The notes: generated by a model from the letters alone, not told the origin. A stretch of 64,000 bases of DNA from Anaerolineales bacterium (GCA_016929095.1 JAFGJM010000033.1:148161-212160); one strand, 5' to 3'; positions 46,894-56,021 are shown, counted from the stretch's first letter. Numbers and translations are program-made.

Positions 46894-47981
46894 AACGATG
46901 TTTCGCTATATTGTTATTTATAATACTTGCTACCAGCCTGTTTTTGCCATCCTCTACAGCATTCGCGAAAGGTTTAGCGGAAGGGGAAGTTGTTTTTGGC
47001 GGATCGTATCGGTTGGAAAGTGGTCAAACATTGGATGGTGACCTAGTGATCTTTGGGGCGGTAGCCACGCTGGAAGAAGACTCTGTCGTGAATGGCAGCG
47101 TTATTTTATTCGGCGCCAACCTGGATATCAGCGGAGAGGTCAATGGTGATGTGGTGGGATTGGGTGGATTGATTTCTCTAAACGAAACAGCCAGGATCCA
47201 TGGCGATGTACTTTCGATTGGATCGCACATGGATAAATCCAGCGGCGCTCTCGTGATGGGAGCCGTTAACGATATCACTAAAATGCCTTATTCATTTTCA
47301 TTTCCTGGCGAATTAAATATTCCAAATAGAAATATTGATTTCACTCCAGGATTAAATTTCGCCTGGTATGTGTTGAAAGTTTTCCTCTGGGCTGCTCTAG
47401 CTGCGTTGGTGGTGCTTTTCGTCCCACAAGCTTCCGGACGCGTGGCGCAGGCATTTTTACACCAACCTTTAATTGCAGCCGGATTGGGACTCTTAACGGT
47501 CATTTTAGCTATCCCTCTGGCATTGGTATTTATCGTTACTATTATATTTGCGCCCATGGGTTTGTTTATATTTTTACTCTTGGGATTATGCTGGGCATTT
47601 GGTTTGATTGCCATTGGATTAGAAATCGGAAAACGGTTTGCCGCCCTGATAAACCGCCAGTGGGCTGATCCGATCCTGGCAACTATAGGGACATTTTTCT
47701 TGATGTTGGTTATCAATGGGGTCAATGAAATGGTTCCCTGTATAGGATGGATGTTGCCTGCAGCGGTTGGCTTGGTAGGAGTGGGGGCGGTGTTGATGAC
47801 CCGTTTAGGGACGCAAACTTACCCTCTATTCCCAGAAGCGTATACATCCCCGGCGAAAGCGCCCGCTTATCCATCACAGCCCCATTCGCCGAGACCGGAT
47901 ATATCACCTGAACCAAGCATTGAAAAACCGATCGAGGAAGAATTACCCCCCGAAGATACCAACAACATCAATCCGACATAA
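46890..47981 (+). CDS. Membrane protein with exported bactofilin-like beta-helix domain
   Basis: 363 residues. A signal peptide (~1-26) is followed by a short beta-helical polymer-forming segment: YRLESGQTLDGDLVIFGAVA, EDSVVNGSVILFGANLDISG and EVNGDVVGLGGLISL. Four or so membrane helices follow (~155-290), and a Pro/Glu-rich cytoplasmic tail. Bactofilins are usually soluble and cytoplasmic; here the same kind of repeat is exported and tied to a membrane domain. It is in a translationally overlapping operon with the sigma and anti-sigma genes, so it may be the sensor or the main target. The function is unknown. Confidence 0.75.
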   Translation: MKRCFAILLFIILATSLFLPSSTAFAKGLAEGEVVFGGSYRLESGQTLDGDLVIFGAVATLEEDSVVNGSVILFGANLDISGEVNGDVVGLGGLISLNETARIHGDVLSIGSHMDKSSGALVMGAVNDITKMPYSFSFPGELNIPNRNIDFTPGLNFAWYVLKVFLWAALAALVVLFVPQASGRVAQAFLHQPLIAAGLGLLTVILAIPLALVFIVTIIFAPMGLFIFLLLGLCWAFGLIAIGLEIGKRFAALINRQWADPILATIGTFFLMLVINGVNEMVPCIGWMLPAAVGLVGVGAVLMTRLGTQTYPLFPEAYTSPAKAPAYPSQPHSPRPDISPEPSIEKPIEEELPPEDTNNINPT

Positions 47982-48004
47982 ACATTGAACGAAGTAGTGT
48001 TGAT

Positions 48005-48430
48005 GTGGCAAACAATACAAAAATCAGGCGTTATTATCCCCGCGATCGTTTAGCGCAGTTGGTCGTGGGGATAGTGTTTATACTCAATGTCACATGTGCG
48101 ATGGCTTTCATTTGCCAACCGCAAAAATATATGGGGGGCTTTGAAATCGATGGGGTACAAGGACGCGTGATGGTGCAGGCGATAGGCATCCTGTTTTTGA
48201 TGTGGAATGCAACATATCCCCTTGTGATCGATAATCCATCCCGACATAAAGCGCTTTTTGGTGTGATATTGGCGCAGCAAGCCATTGGTGTGTTTGGCGA
48301 GAGTTGGTTGATGATTTCGCTTCCTGCAGGGCACGCAGCATTACAGGCAACCGGGTTGCGATTTATTTATTTTGACAGCGCCGGGTTAATCTTTATGGGA
48401 CTGGCGTTTTATTTCCTTATGAAGAAATAA
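48005..48430 (+). CDS. Four-helix membrane protein, unknown
   Basis: 141 residues, GTG start (MANNTKIRRYYPRDRL). Four hydrophobic segments are visible: LVVGIVFILNVTCAMAFI, MVQAIGILFLMWNATYPLV, FGVILAQQAIGVFGESWLM and FDSAGLIFMGLAFYFLM. I do not recognise the family. It follows the bactofilin-like gene by 23 bp and might belong to the sigma operon. Its 3' end overlaps the convergent YhhN gene by 14 bases. Confidence 0.65.
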   Translation: MANNTKIRRYYPRDRLAQLVVGIVFILNVTCAMAFICQPQKYMGGFEIDGVQGRVMVQAIGILFLMWNATYPLVIDNPSRHKALFGVILAQQAIGVFGESWLMISLPAGHAALQATGLRFIYFDSAGLIFMGLAFYFLMKK

Positions 48431-49097
48431 GTAATTCACTCTGATAGACAATTCCAAATATGATCAACCCCTGACCACAATGGTAGGACATCATTGAATA
48501 TATTCTGCTTAAATGCATTCCGGGGACATAACGGTTTACAGCAATGATCGAGTCAGAAATGTAAAACAAATATGCCCCCAAACTTACCATGAATGCCGGG
48601 AGAAAAAACCAAAATGGATTGGTTAAAGTAAGGGTGGCGAATAAAAGCATGGCGCTGATGGCGATTGTGTAAAATAAGACAGGGATTTTTAGTCGTTTTT
48701 TGACGAAATATACTTTTCTGCTGGTTACCAGTATGAATATTCTATATGAAGTAAACGAAATGGCGATAACCAGTAATCCGCCCGCCCAATTAAATTGTGG
48801 ATTGAAACTAATAAATCCACCAATATAAAATATGTGCGCAAACAGAAAAAACACTAAGCCAGTCATGAATTGCTTACGAGGCAGCATCAAAAATATATCA
48901 CCCAATAGTGAAAAGCATATCCCCAATGCAAACCAGATAATTCCGCCCGTGAAATGGGTAGCGAGGTATAAAAAAACCAGAAGAACTATCATAACCCCTG
49001 GTTTAAATATATATTCCATTCTCTTTATCGATTTAGCGACAGCTATCCAATCCAGAATCGCAACTATCAATAATGCTGCCAGCAAAAAAATGTTCAT
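48417..49097 (-). CDS. YhhN/TMEM86 family membrane protein (lysoplasmalogenase-like)
   Basis: 226 residues with about eight hydrophobic segments. The family pattern is seen in FKPGVMIVLLVFLYLA, FALGICFSLLGDIFLMLP and LFYISDSIIAVNRYVPG, with the conserved Asp residues in GDIFLM and SDSIIA. Some animal members hydrolyse the vinyl-ether bond of lysoplasmalogens; bacterial activity is less certain. It follows era by 12 bp and is likely co-transcribed. Confidence 0.85.
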   Translation of the reverse strand: MNIFLLAALLIVAILDWIAVAKSIKRMEYIFKPGVMIVLLVFLYLATHFTGGIIWFALGICFSLLGDIFLMLPRKQFMTGLVFFLFAHIFYIGGFISFNPQFNWAGGLLVIAISFTSYRIFILVTSRKVYFVKKRLKIPVLFYTIAISAMLLFATLTLTNPFWFFLPAFMVSLGAYLFYISDSIIAVNRYVPGMHLSRIYSMMSYHCGQGLIIFGIVYQSELLISS

Positions 49098-49109
49098 TTT
49101 TGTTTGATA

Positions 49110-50027
49110 TTAATAACCAAATTTCCGCAGGACGCGTTCATCGTTGCGCCAATTTTTGCGTACTTTCACGCGTATGCGCAAATAAACCTTTCGCCCGCTC
49201 ATCGCTTCAATCTCTTTGCGAGCCATCGAGCCGATTTGTTTGAGCATAGAGCCCTTCTGCCCGATCACAATGGCTTTATGCGATTCCTTTTCCACAAATA
49301 ATGTCGCTTCAATGTAGGCGCCTTGCTCGTTTCTTTCGATGAATTGATCGATGCGGATGACAATACCATGCGGAATCTCATCTCGAAGCAGGTTTAGAGC
49401 CGATTCGCGAATGATATCTGCGGACAGATCACGTTCGAAAAGATCGGTGACCTGGTCTGCCGGGAAATAGGGTGGTGCATCAGGAAGCATTTCAACCAGC
49501 TTATCCATGAGTGTGTCGAGATTTTCCTGGCGTGTGATTGAGATGGCGATGGGCTCCATCAATGGCGCCAGGCTGGTGTATTCCTCAATATGGTTATCTA
49601 ATTGTTCTGCGTTGCACAGGTCTTTTTTATTGATAACCAACACGCCGGGTACGCTTCGTTTTGTCTCGCGGATGATACCCGCCAATTGATGGTCTTCATC
49701 GGAAGGCGGCTGGCTGCCATCGACCATAAAAAGGACTACATCACATTCTTGCAGCGATTTTGTAGCTTCCTGCACCATATATTCGCCCAGTTTATAGCGT
49801 GGACGGTGTACTCCGGGGGTATCGATGAAAATAATTTGTACGTGAATATCTTTATGAATTGTCGTCAATATACCCAGTTGGTTTTTGCGCGTCGTTTGAG
49901 GGCGCGGGGTTACGGCAGCTACTTTTTGATTGAGCAGTATGTTCAATAATGATGATTTACCGACATTGGGTTTACCGACTATAGCGGCAAAACCGGATTT
50001 ATACTGTGTGTTTTGTTCAATTTCCAT
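49110..50027 (-). CDS. era: GTPase Era
   Basis: 305 residues, standard. The GTPase motifs are G1 GKPNVGKSSLLN, the G3 DTPG in IIFIDTPGVHR and G4 INKKDL. The C-terminal KH domain (HGIVIRIDQFIERNEQGAYI, IVIGQKGSMLKQIG) binds the 3' end of 16S rRNA. Era is needed for 30S subunit maturation. The gene stands after a perfect palindrome that separates it from the ECF transporter operon. Confidence 0.96.
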   Translation of the reverse strand: MEIEQNTQYKSGFAAIVGKPNVGKSSLLNILLNQKVAAVTPRPQTTRKNQLGILTTIHKDIHVQIIFIDTPGVHRPRYKLGEYMVQEATKSLQECDVVLFMVDGSQPPSDEDHQLAGIIRETKRSVPGVLVINKKDLCNAEQLDNHIEEYTSLAPLMEPIAISITRQENLDTLMDKLVEMLPDAPPYFPADQVTDLFERDLSADIIRESALNLLRDEIPHGIVIRIDQFIERNEQGAYIEATLFVEKESHKAIVIGQKGSMLKQIGSMARKEIEAMSGRKVYLRIRVKVRKNWRNDERVLRKFGY

Positions 50028-50074
50028 AACTTCATTCTAACAAAGATTTCATATATATATAAGATCACATGCAA

Positions 50075-50108
50075 CCCCCTTCTCTTCCAATTTTGGAAGA
50101 GAAGGGGG
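50075..50108. repeat. Perfect 16-bp palindrome between era and the ECF operon
   Basis: Arms CCCCCTTCTCTTCCAA (50075-50090) and TTGGAAGAGAAGGGGG (50093-50108) with a two-base spacer. It follows the last gene of the minus-strand ECF operon and could end its transcript, although no T-run is present on that strand. Confidence 0.65.
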
Positions 50109-50130
50109 CAAATCTCACAATCAGGCATTA

Positions 50131-51789
50131 TTACCTGATTTCTTCAATGTCTTGAGGTGTAATCCACCCACTATCCGGAAACACCTGAGAGATTTGCGTA
50201 ATAAATGGAGGAAATGAAGAGAATATCTCTTTGGGGCTTCCCTGTTTTATAATTTTCCCCGTATCCAATATGATAACTCTATCGGCAATTTGGGCGGCAA
50301 ATTCCACATCATGGGTAATCAATAAGATCGCTTTTCCTTCGCTTTGTTGATCTTTCAATAAATCCTTGAGTCCCTTTTTCGCCGCATAATCCAAGCCGCG
50401 AGTAGGTTCGTCTAATAGTATTGCTCCCGGTTGGGTGACCAAGACAGCCCCCAATGCCACTCGCTGCCGTTCTCCGGTGCTTAAATCTCGAGGGTATCGA
50501 TGCGCTTTTCCCGCCAAGCCTAATTGGAATAAGAGTTTTTGAGGGGAAATGGGAGCATTATCGAGGCGATGGTTTTGGAGTGTAATTTTCAATTCATCTT
50601 CAACATGGTCTGCAAAAAGCATCATGTTGGGATCTTGGGGCAGGTACGCAATGGACTTGCAGATCCCTGCCACGGATTTTCGACATATATCTTCTCCATT
50701 AAGAAATATCTTGCCTTGTTGTGGTTTGAGCAGCCCTACGATGCAGCGCAACAGAGTCGATTTTCCGGCGCCATTTTCCCCCATCAAAACCACGGTTTCA
50801 CCCGGCTGAATGTCGAGATTTACATCCAATAACGCCGGAACCCCATTGTATGAAAAACCCAGGTCAGTAACTTGAATAAATGGTGGATTTTTTAATGTTT
50901 TCACAGCAGGCTTTGAATCATTATGGGGGTCGATATGGTTTTTCCCGTTAATACTTGCCTGGTTTTCGATACCAATTTTCGAATTTGCGCGATATTCTCG
51001 CGCATAGTTACGCGCTTCCTCAACCGACAGCGGAACGGATTCCCACTTCAATTTTTTTGCCATTTCGATTAATGGCACTTCGACACCAATTTTTTGAAAT
51101 ACATCTCTCGGATGTCCCAGGGCTTTCAAAAATCCCTGTTGACCCAGATGGATTACACGGTCTGCATAGGGAATTACGCGCTCTAAACGGTGTTCGGATA
51201 AGATGATCGTCAGGTTATTATTTTTATTGAGGTCTTTCAATACTTGCAGAAGATTCTCGGCGGATGCTGGATCAAGCTGAGAGGTAGGCTCATCTAATAT
51301 CAATATGGACGGCTTTAAAGTTAAAACAGAAGCAATGGCGATTCGTTGTTGTTCTCCACCTGATAGGGATGTGATTGGTCGGCCGCGAAAATTCTCTAAC
51401 TTCAATAATGATAGTACACTATCCAGGCGCTTTTGGATCTCTTCGGGAGGCAGGGCAAAATTTTCCAGGACAAATGCAATCTCGGCTTCAACCTGGTCCA
51501 TGACAAACTGGCTTTCAGGGTCCTGGAAAACAAACCCAACCACCTGACACAGCGCTTTGGGAGACTCTTTCACGGGATCGTGCCCGTCGACCATAATTTT
51601 CCCGCTTATCATCCCACCGCTAAAATGCGGTACGAGTCCATTTATGCATCTCAGTAGTGTGGATTTCCCCGATCCGGATACACCGGTGACCAAAACCATT
51701 TCCCCTCGATTAAGGGTGAAGGATATATTCCGCAGGGCAGGCTTGGATGAATTCGGATAGGTGAAACCGACATTTTGGAAGTTGATCAT
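50131..51789 (-). CDS. ECF transporter ATPase, two ABC domains fused (EcfA-EcfA')
   Basis: 552 residues. Two complete ABC ATPase domains lie in one chain. The first has Walker A GVSGSGKSTLLR, signature LSGGEQQRIAIA and Walker B LILDEPTSQLD. The second has GENGAGKSTLLR, LSTGERQRVALG and ILLDEPTRGLD. A linker of ~50 residues joins them. In most ECF systems the two ATPases are separate genes. They power the T component, which tilts the substrate-loaded S component. ATG 51789 overlaps the EcfT stop by four bases (ATGA); an upstream in-frame start at 51831 lies inside ecfT. It is the last gene of the riboswitch-controlled operon. Confidence 0.93.
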   Translation of the reverse strand: MINFQNVGFTYPNSSKPALRNISFTLNRGEMVLVTGVSGSGKSTLLRCINGLVPHFSGGMISGKIMVDGHDPVKESPKALCQVVGFVFQDPESQFVMDQVEAEIAFVLENFALPPEEIQKRLDSVLSLLKLENFRGRPITSLSGGEQQRIAIASVLTLKPSILILDEPTSQLDPASAENLLQVLKDLNKNNNLTIILSEHRLERVIPYADRVIHLGQQGFLKALGHPRDVFQKIGVEVPLIEMAKKLKWESVPLSVEEARNYAREYRANSKIGIENQASINGKNHIDPHNDSKPAVKTLKNPPFIQVTDLGFSYNGVPALLDVNLDIQPGETVVLMGENGAGKSTLLRCIVGLLKPQQGKIFLNGEDICRKSVAGICKSIAYLPQDPNMMLFADHVEDELKITLQNHRLDNAPISPQKLLFQLGLAGKAHRYPRDLSTGERQRVALGAVLVTQPGAILLDEPTRGLDYAAKKGLKDLLKDQQSEGKAILLITHDVEFAAQIADRVIILDTGKIIKQGSPKEIFSSFPPFITQISQVFPDSGWITPQDIEEIR

Positions 51790-52805
51790 CTCGATGTTCT
51801 CTTTTGATAGAATGCTGGCGCTAGAAAACAAAAAGAAGCACAGCCGATAATCGCATCAAAATCGGGCAAGAGGGCGGTTGGGTAAGGATCATAAGACAGG
51901 ATTTCCAGGTTGGTAAATGGAAGCGGGACGAAGTAAAGACATAAGGCGCTCAATACTATTCCGGATACCACCCAATCTTGAACATGCCATTCTTCGCGTT
52001 TATACACCGATTGCGGGATATTTTTACTGATCCACCAAAACCAAAAAATGATTATGGCTACCCCTGCCAGGGAAATTCCTAAAGCATAATTATTACCGTT
52101 GATCAATTGGATTAACCAGCCTGAAACGAAAACCAGCAAACCACTGAAGATAATCAGCCGGCTTTTAAGGCTGGATTGTTGCTGGCTATGCGGGATGAAG
52201 CCCCGTGCGGTCATTGCCTCAGCCAAAAGCATCGAACGCTCCAGACTGTCGATCAACAAGGGCATAAAAAGGGAAATATAATCCTTGATGTGATGTAATT
52301 GATGGCCGCGGATAGCCTGCGCCTGGCGGATTTCTTCCAGACGACGTTTGATGGCAGGTAAGAAATTAATAGCTATCGAAATGATCAAAGCCAGGGGGTA
52401 AAAAGCTTTTGGGATCATTCGAATGATGGTTTTTACACTTAAAGATTGATTGAAGATCGTAAAAGAAAAAAATATACCACTTAAAACGAAACCATTGGTT
52501 GCCCCGTAAATGACAGCTTCCAGAGTGACCGAGCCGCTTATGAGTGGAATTTCGCCCGGGATGGTAAAGAATATGGTTGAACCAAAGTGAGAAGTCAGGG
52601 CGTTAAATGCCGAGGCGGTGAACACTAGAATAAGAAAAAAGGGAAAAATTGAAAAGGGTACTAAAGTATCTTTTTGATCTTTTTTTGCAAGCCGGGACAT
52701 TACGCCTAAGGTCAATAGAATTATTAATATATGCAACGGGTTTCGAGTTGCAGATAATGCTGCCAAAATGGTAATCAGCCAAATGATCCAGGTGAATGAA
52801 TTCAT
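51786..52805 (-). CDS. ECF transporter transmembrane (T) component
   Basis: 339 residues from ATG 52805, 7 bases after the S-component stop; a longer reading would overlap that gene. Multiple hydrophobic helices surround a cytoplasmic coupling region with the Ala-x-x-Arg-Gly type motifs QAQAIRGHQL and AEAMTARGFIP, which dock on the two ATPase domains. It is longer than minimal EcfT proteins (~265), owing to an extra C-terminal membrane region. Confidence 0.9.
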   Translation of the reverse strand: MNSFTWIIWLITILAALSATRNPLHILIILLTLGVMSRLAKKDQKDTLVPFSIFPFFLILVFTASAFNALTSHFGSTIFFTIPGEIPLISGSVTLEAVIYGATNGFVLSGIFFSFTIFNQSLSVKTIIRMIPKAFYPLALIISIAINFLPAIKRRLEEIRQAQAIRGHQLHHIKDYISLFMPLLIDSLERSMLLAEAMTARGFIPHSQQQSSLKSRLIIFSGLLVFVSGWLIQLINGNNYALGISLAGVAIIIFWFWWISKNIPQSVYKREEWHVQDWVVSGIVLSALCLYFVPLPFTNLEILSYDPYPTALLPDFDAIIGCASFCFLAPAFYQKRTSR

Positions 52806-52812
52806 CTGTTCT

Positions 52813-53685
52813 TTAATCAAGTAAATTGAATTGGTCGGTATTAAATGGCAATTCTTCAACAAGATGTGTAAAGGAAAACCGGTCTTTAAAACGACGCAGG
52901 GTTCTTAACACAGGTGCGCCAAATATTGAAATAAAAATCACATTTCCAAGTGAACGACCCAGATCCCAGGCAAAAGAAGTGATCATGTAGTAGGTTGCGT
53001 AGCGAGCGAGGGTGTCATTGGCGCTGATCCCTGGAGACCAATATTGGTCGCTGGGACCGGCGATAAATGGCCACGCCCACAGATTCATGATAGCTCCATA
53101 AAACAAGCCCCAGAAGGCGCCAAAGATAGCCAGGGAAATCACCTCGATAGTCCCATTTGATTTATTAAAAATCTTTTGCAAACCATTAATGAAGACTTTC
53201 ATCAATGGGGTGCTCATGCCAACCCATCCTGCGGTGAACATTTGTCCGGGAAGCCATGGTCCAACTCCGCCAGTGATCAGAGACGAAACGATCAAGGTTA
53301 AAGCCCCCATGAGAAACCCAAAATGCCCTCCGAAGACATATCCTACCATGATGATCAAAAAGAATATGGGACTGAATCCCCCTGGCCCCGGGATGGCCAC
53401 TTCAAGGAAACGTAAAGAAGCGTTTATGGCGACCAGCATTCCCATCAGGGCGATAATGCGCGTATTAACGGCTTGCGTTTGAATTTCATAAACGATAACA
53501 AACACGCATAAACTCAATGCAACAGTAACCATCCAGGGCATTTCATTGGTGCGAATTTGACTATATCCCAGGCTTTGCTTTATTCCGGGTGTAAAGAAGG
53601 GTTGCATAAACGCAAATATACCTAACCCTGTACACAGGGTGTAAAGCGCCCATTTTGAAATTGTATTTAAAATAGTCTTATACAC
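52813..53685 (-). CDS. ECF transporter substrate-binding (S) component, probable cobalamin type
   Basis: 290 residues. About seven hydrophobic segments; the core reads AINASLRFLEVAIPGPGGFS, PIFFLIIMVGYVFGGHFGF and LITGGVGPWLPGQMFTAGWV. This pattern fits the S components described as CbrT-like for B12 precursors, but the sequence alone does not prove the substrate. The cobalamin riboswitch upstream of the operon is the main argument. GTG start sharing one base with the upstream stop (TAGTG), so translation is tightly coupled. Confidence 0.82.
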   Translation of the reverse strand: MYKTILNTISKWALYTLCTGLGIFAFMQPFFTPGIKQSLGYSQIRTNEMPWMVTVALSLCVFVIVYEIQTQAVNTRIIALMGMLVAINASLRFLEVAIPGPGGFSPIFFLIIMVGYVFGGHFGFLMGALTLIVSSLITGGVGPWLPGQMFTAGWVGMSTPLMKVFINGLQKIFNKSNGTIEVISLAIFGAFWGLFYGAIMNLWAWPFIAGPSDQYWSPGISANDTLARYATYYMITSFAWDLGRSLGNVIFISIFGAPVLRTLRRFKDRFSFTHLVEELPFNTDQFNLLD

Positions 53686-54668
53686 TATGTTCGCTTTTTC
53701 AATACCCAGGCTCCGACAGAAGCCAAAAATAGCAATAAAATCAACACAGCCATGAATTTGAACATTCCCTGATTTTCAGAAGCAGCCGGAGGAGGGATTT
53801 CCGTGGGAGATGGGAGAACGGTAGGAGGAATAAAATTCTCCATCGTTTCTTTAAGGCAATTCTCGGTCTTTTTTGCCTGCCGGGTTGCCTTTGCGTGCGC
53901 CGCTTTGATTTTCTCCGTGGGTGTGATGGTGGGAGTTACGCTGTCCACGATTTCAACAATTAGCGTGGCGCCTTGGATTTCGATGGGTGTATCGGGCGTG
54001 AATGTAGCTGATAAAACCGCTGATGTTGAAGCTGGCGTGAAACTGGGGGAAGGGGTGGCTGAACTGGATGAACTGGATGAAGAAGTATCGAAATATATAG
54101 TGTACGGTGTGCTGTTTTCGTTGGATACTTCAGTTGTAACATTGGTTGTTTCGGTGGGTTGTACAGTAGTCGTTGTGGGGATTGGTGTATCACTCGCCGT
54201 GGGTGTTACAGTAGCCGAAATGCATATATCATCGAAGCTGTAAATTTGAGTGGGGGGGTCCCCCTCGCCCCACCGCCACCCTTCAACAGCGCCATTCTGT
54301 ACATTGTAAAGGCTGGCGCCCAATTGAGAATAACTCCAATTGTTACCGGCCATATGCCAGTACGACCAGTAAGTGGGCGGGAATTGACACCAGCAATTAT
54401 CCTCGCCGCACCCTACATCGCCAATTTTACACATGGCAGCCCCCATCGAGCTGAAGTCAGCCAATACCGTTAACCCGGATTGTTGTAAAACTTCATAGCC
54501 GTTTATTGAATCACCGGAAAACGAGATGCATTTGGTAACGATGTTCGAGTCATCAAATTGAACGACCAATCCAATATGATTTTGGTCATCAGCGTGGGCG
54601 GGGATGATAATCCAATAACAAAGGGCTAAGGACAAAATCATTAGAAACGGAGGTTTTAAAAAATTCAT
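53685..54668 (-). CDS. Membrane-anchored DUF4430-like protein (transcobalamin-like beta domain)
   Basis: 327 residues. A signal peptide (~1-26) is followed by a ~115-residue beta domain: INGYEVLQQSGLTVLADFSS, the cluster CKIGDVGCGEDNCWC, YWSYWHMAGNNWSYSQLGAS and VEGWRWGEGD. A Thr/Ser/Pro-rich stalk (~150-290) and one C-terminal membrane helix with KKRT follow, so the domain is displayed outside on a stalk. The layout of Trp-rich strands resembles DUF4430, the C-terminal domain of intrinsic factor and transcobalamin. It lies between the barrel protein and the ECF S component. A role in handing B12 to the transporter is inferred. Confidence 0.75.
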   Translation of the reverse strand: MNFLKPPFLMILSLALCYWIIIPAHADDQNHIGLVVQFDDSNIVTKCISFSGDSINGYEVLQQSGLTVLADFSSMGAAMCKIGDVGCGEDNCWCQFPPTYWSYWHMAGNNWSYSQLGASLYNVQNGAVEGWRWGEGDPPTQIYSFDDICISATVTPTASDTPIPTTTTVQPTETTNVTTEVSNENSTPYTIYFDTSSSSSSSSATPSPSFTPASTSAVLSATFTPDTPIEIQGATLIVEIVDSVTPTITPTEKIKAAHAKATRQAKKTENCLKETMENFIPPTVLPSPTEIPPPAASENQGMFKFMAVLILLLFLASVGAWVLKKRT

Positions 54669-54689
54669 GGTTTTGGTTGGGTATTCGGA

Positions 54690-56021
54690 TTACTCGGGAT
54701 CGGTTAACAATAAAAGGGGCAGATAGCTCGATAATATTTGAGTATTCGTTGCCTTTGTGTAGGCATTATGTAACAAGGCAGGGATAGCTTGTTGAGTAGC
54801 TAATATATTTACTCCAAATCCCGATTGCCATTCAAAGCTTCCATCCGGTAGTTGTAAACTCATCAGAAAGTCAAATGGATCGCCGCCTGACTCAACCCAG
54901 GGAAAAGCGCAAGGGTCTTGTTCCGCGGCGATGATGGCTTGAATAACATAAGCAGTCGAATTAGCATCGCTATCTGTACCCCATGGTGAAATTGGGTCAT
55001 AAGGGAAACCGCCATCGGTATTTTGAGTCGATTTCAAGTAGTTCAAGCCACGAATAACCGGTGGTGATATGATTGATTCTCCGCTGGCGATGAGCGCTTG
55101 AATGGACATAGCAGTGGAATTGGTATCTGATCCCCAACCCGGATACCACTCGAAACTGCCATCCGATTTTTGCAGGCTTTTAAGATAGGATACTGCTTTA
55201 TCGGGGATAGTCTCTCCGAGCATACTCACACCTAACATTGCCCAGCTCTGGTATCCGGCGCCTTCTGCATAGATACCAGTGGTTGCACTGTAATAATCTG
55301 ATGGGGTTAGCGTGCCAGAGGGAGAAGTATAGCTTGCTAAGATTGAGCTAATCGCCAGTTTGCCGGCTTCGGGAGCACCATCGCCTGAATAATCAACGCT
55401 ATTGGGCAGTAAAAAATCTTCCAGAGAAGATGGATTTCCCGGTTTTTGCCAATTGGCGGCAGTAAGTTTGTTCGAGCCAATAGACAGCAAGGTTTCGACT
55501 GAACTGCTTGTGCCGGTATACCCGCCATCTGAATTTTGTATAGTCAATAGATAATCTAATGCGTCATTGGCTGCCATCAAGTGGGTGGCGGTTGGGATGC
55601 TTGCAGATCCCCATTCTCCCCATTTCCAGCCTTCCACGGCGCCATCGCTCAGGGTGGATGAATCGGCTCCAACCATATAATCTTGCCAGGCGCTGCCATC
55701 CCAGTAGCTATAGCCCCAATAGGCGGTATCACAAAAACAGTCGTCTGACGGGCAGCCAACTCCGTCGATGGCGCATACCAATACGCTGGAACCAGACGTA
55801 GTGGTGACAACCTGCGCACCAACCAGCTCAAGCGCCTGCAATCCATTGATGGTAGATGAAAACGTGATTTCTCTGATATATCTTTGACTGGGGTCGGATT
55901 GGATTATTACATATCCCTGGTTATCATCAGCAGCGTAAGAGGCATTCTTTATAGTTGCCACAAGGAACAGCGTTAGAACCAGAGCAAAAATGATCGAAAA
56001 GAAAGGCATAGATTTCTTCAT
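54690..56021 (-). CDS. Secreted intrinsic-factor-like protein: DUF4430-like domain plus alpha/alpha-barrel repeats
   Basis: 443 residues from ATG 56021 (AGGAG about ten bases upstream; a GTG two codons earlier is possible). A signal peptide is followed by a DUF4430-like domain (~30-145) with NGLQALELVGAQVVTTTSG, the cluster CAIDGVGCPSDDCFC and VEGWKWGEWG. The rest is a set of prenyltransferase/terpene-cyclase-type repeats: YLLTIQNSDGGYTG, YLKSLQKSDGSFEW, YLKSTQNTDGGFPYD and FLMSLQLPDGSFEW. Repeats of this type form an alpha6/alpha6 barrel, which in intrinsic factor and transcobalamin holds cobalamin against the DUF4430-like domain; here the order is reversed. First gene after the cobalamin riboswitch. 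It ends SYLPLLLLTDPE. Extracellular B12 capture is a strong inference, and a terpene enzyme is unlikely because it is secreted. Confidence 0.78.
   Translation of the reverse strand: MKKSMPFFSIIFALVLTLFLVATIKNASYAADDNQGYVIIQSDPSQRYIREITFSSTINGLQALELVGAQVVTTTSGSSVLVCAIDGVGCPSDDCFCDTAYWGYSYWDGSAWQDYMVGADSSTLSDGAVEGWKWGEWGSASIPTATHLMAANDALDYLLTIQNSDGGYTGTSSSVETLLSIGSNKLTAANWQKPGNPSSLEDFLLPNSVDYSGDGAPEAGKLAISSILASYTSPSGTLTPSDYYSATTGIYAEGAGYQSWAMLGVSMLGETIPDKAVSYLKSLQKSDGSFEWYPGWGSDTNSTAMSIQALIASGESIISPPVIRGLNYLKSTQNTDGGFPYDPISPWGTDSDANSTAYVIQAIIAAEQDPCAFPWVESGGDPFDFLMSLQLPDGSFEWQSGFGVNILATQQAIPALLHNAYTKATNTQILSSYLPLLLLTDPE

Noticed and set aside
53803..54243. Plus-strand open frame of ~146 codons
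   Set aside because: It is the antisense of the Ser/Thr/Pro stalk of the DUF4430-like protein; low-complexity Val/Gly-rich translation.
54690..56021. Terpene cyclase or squalene-hopene cyclase
   Set aside because: The QW-like repeats are present, but the protein has a signal peptide, a DUF4430-like domain and a cobalamin riboswitch, and no DxDD motif is visible.
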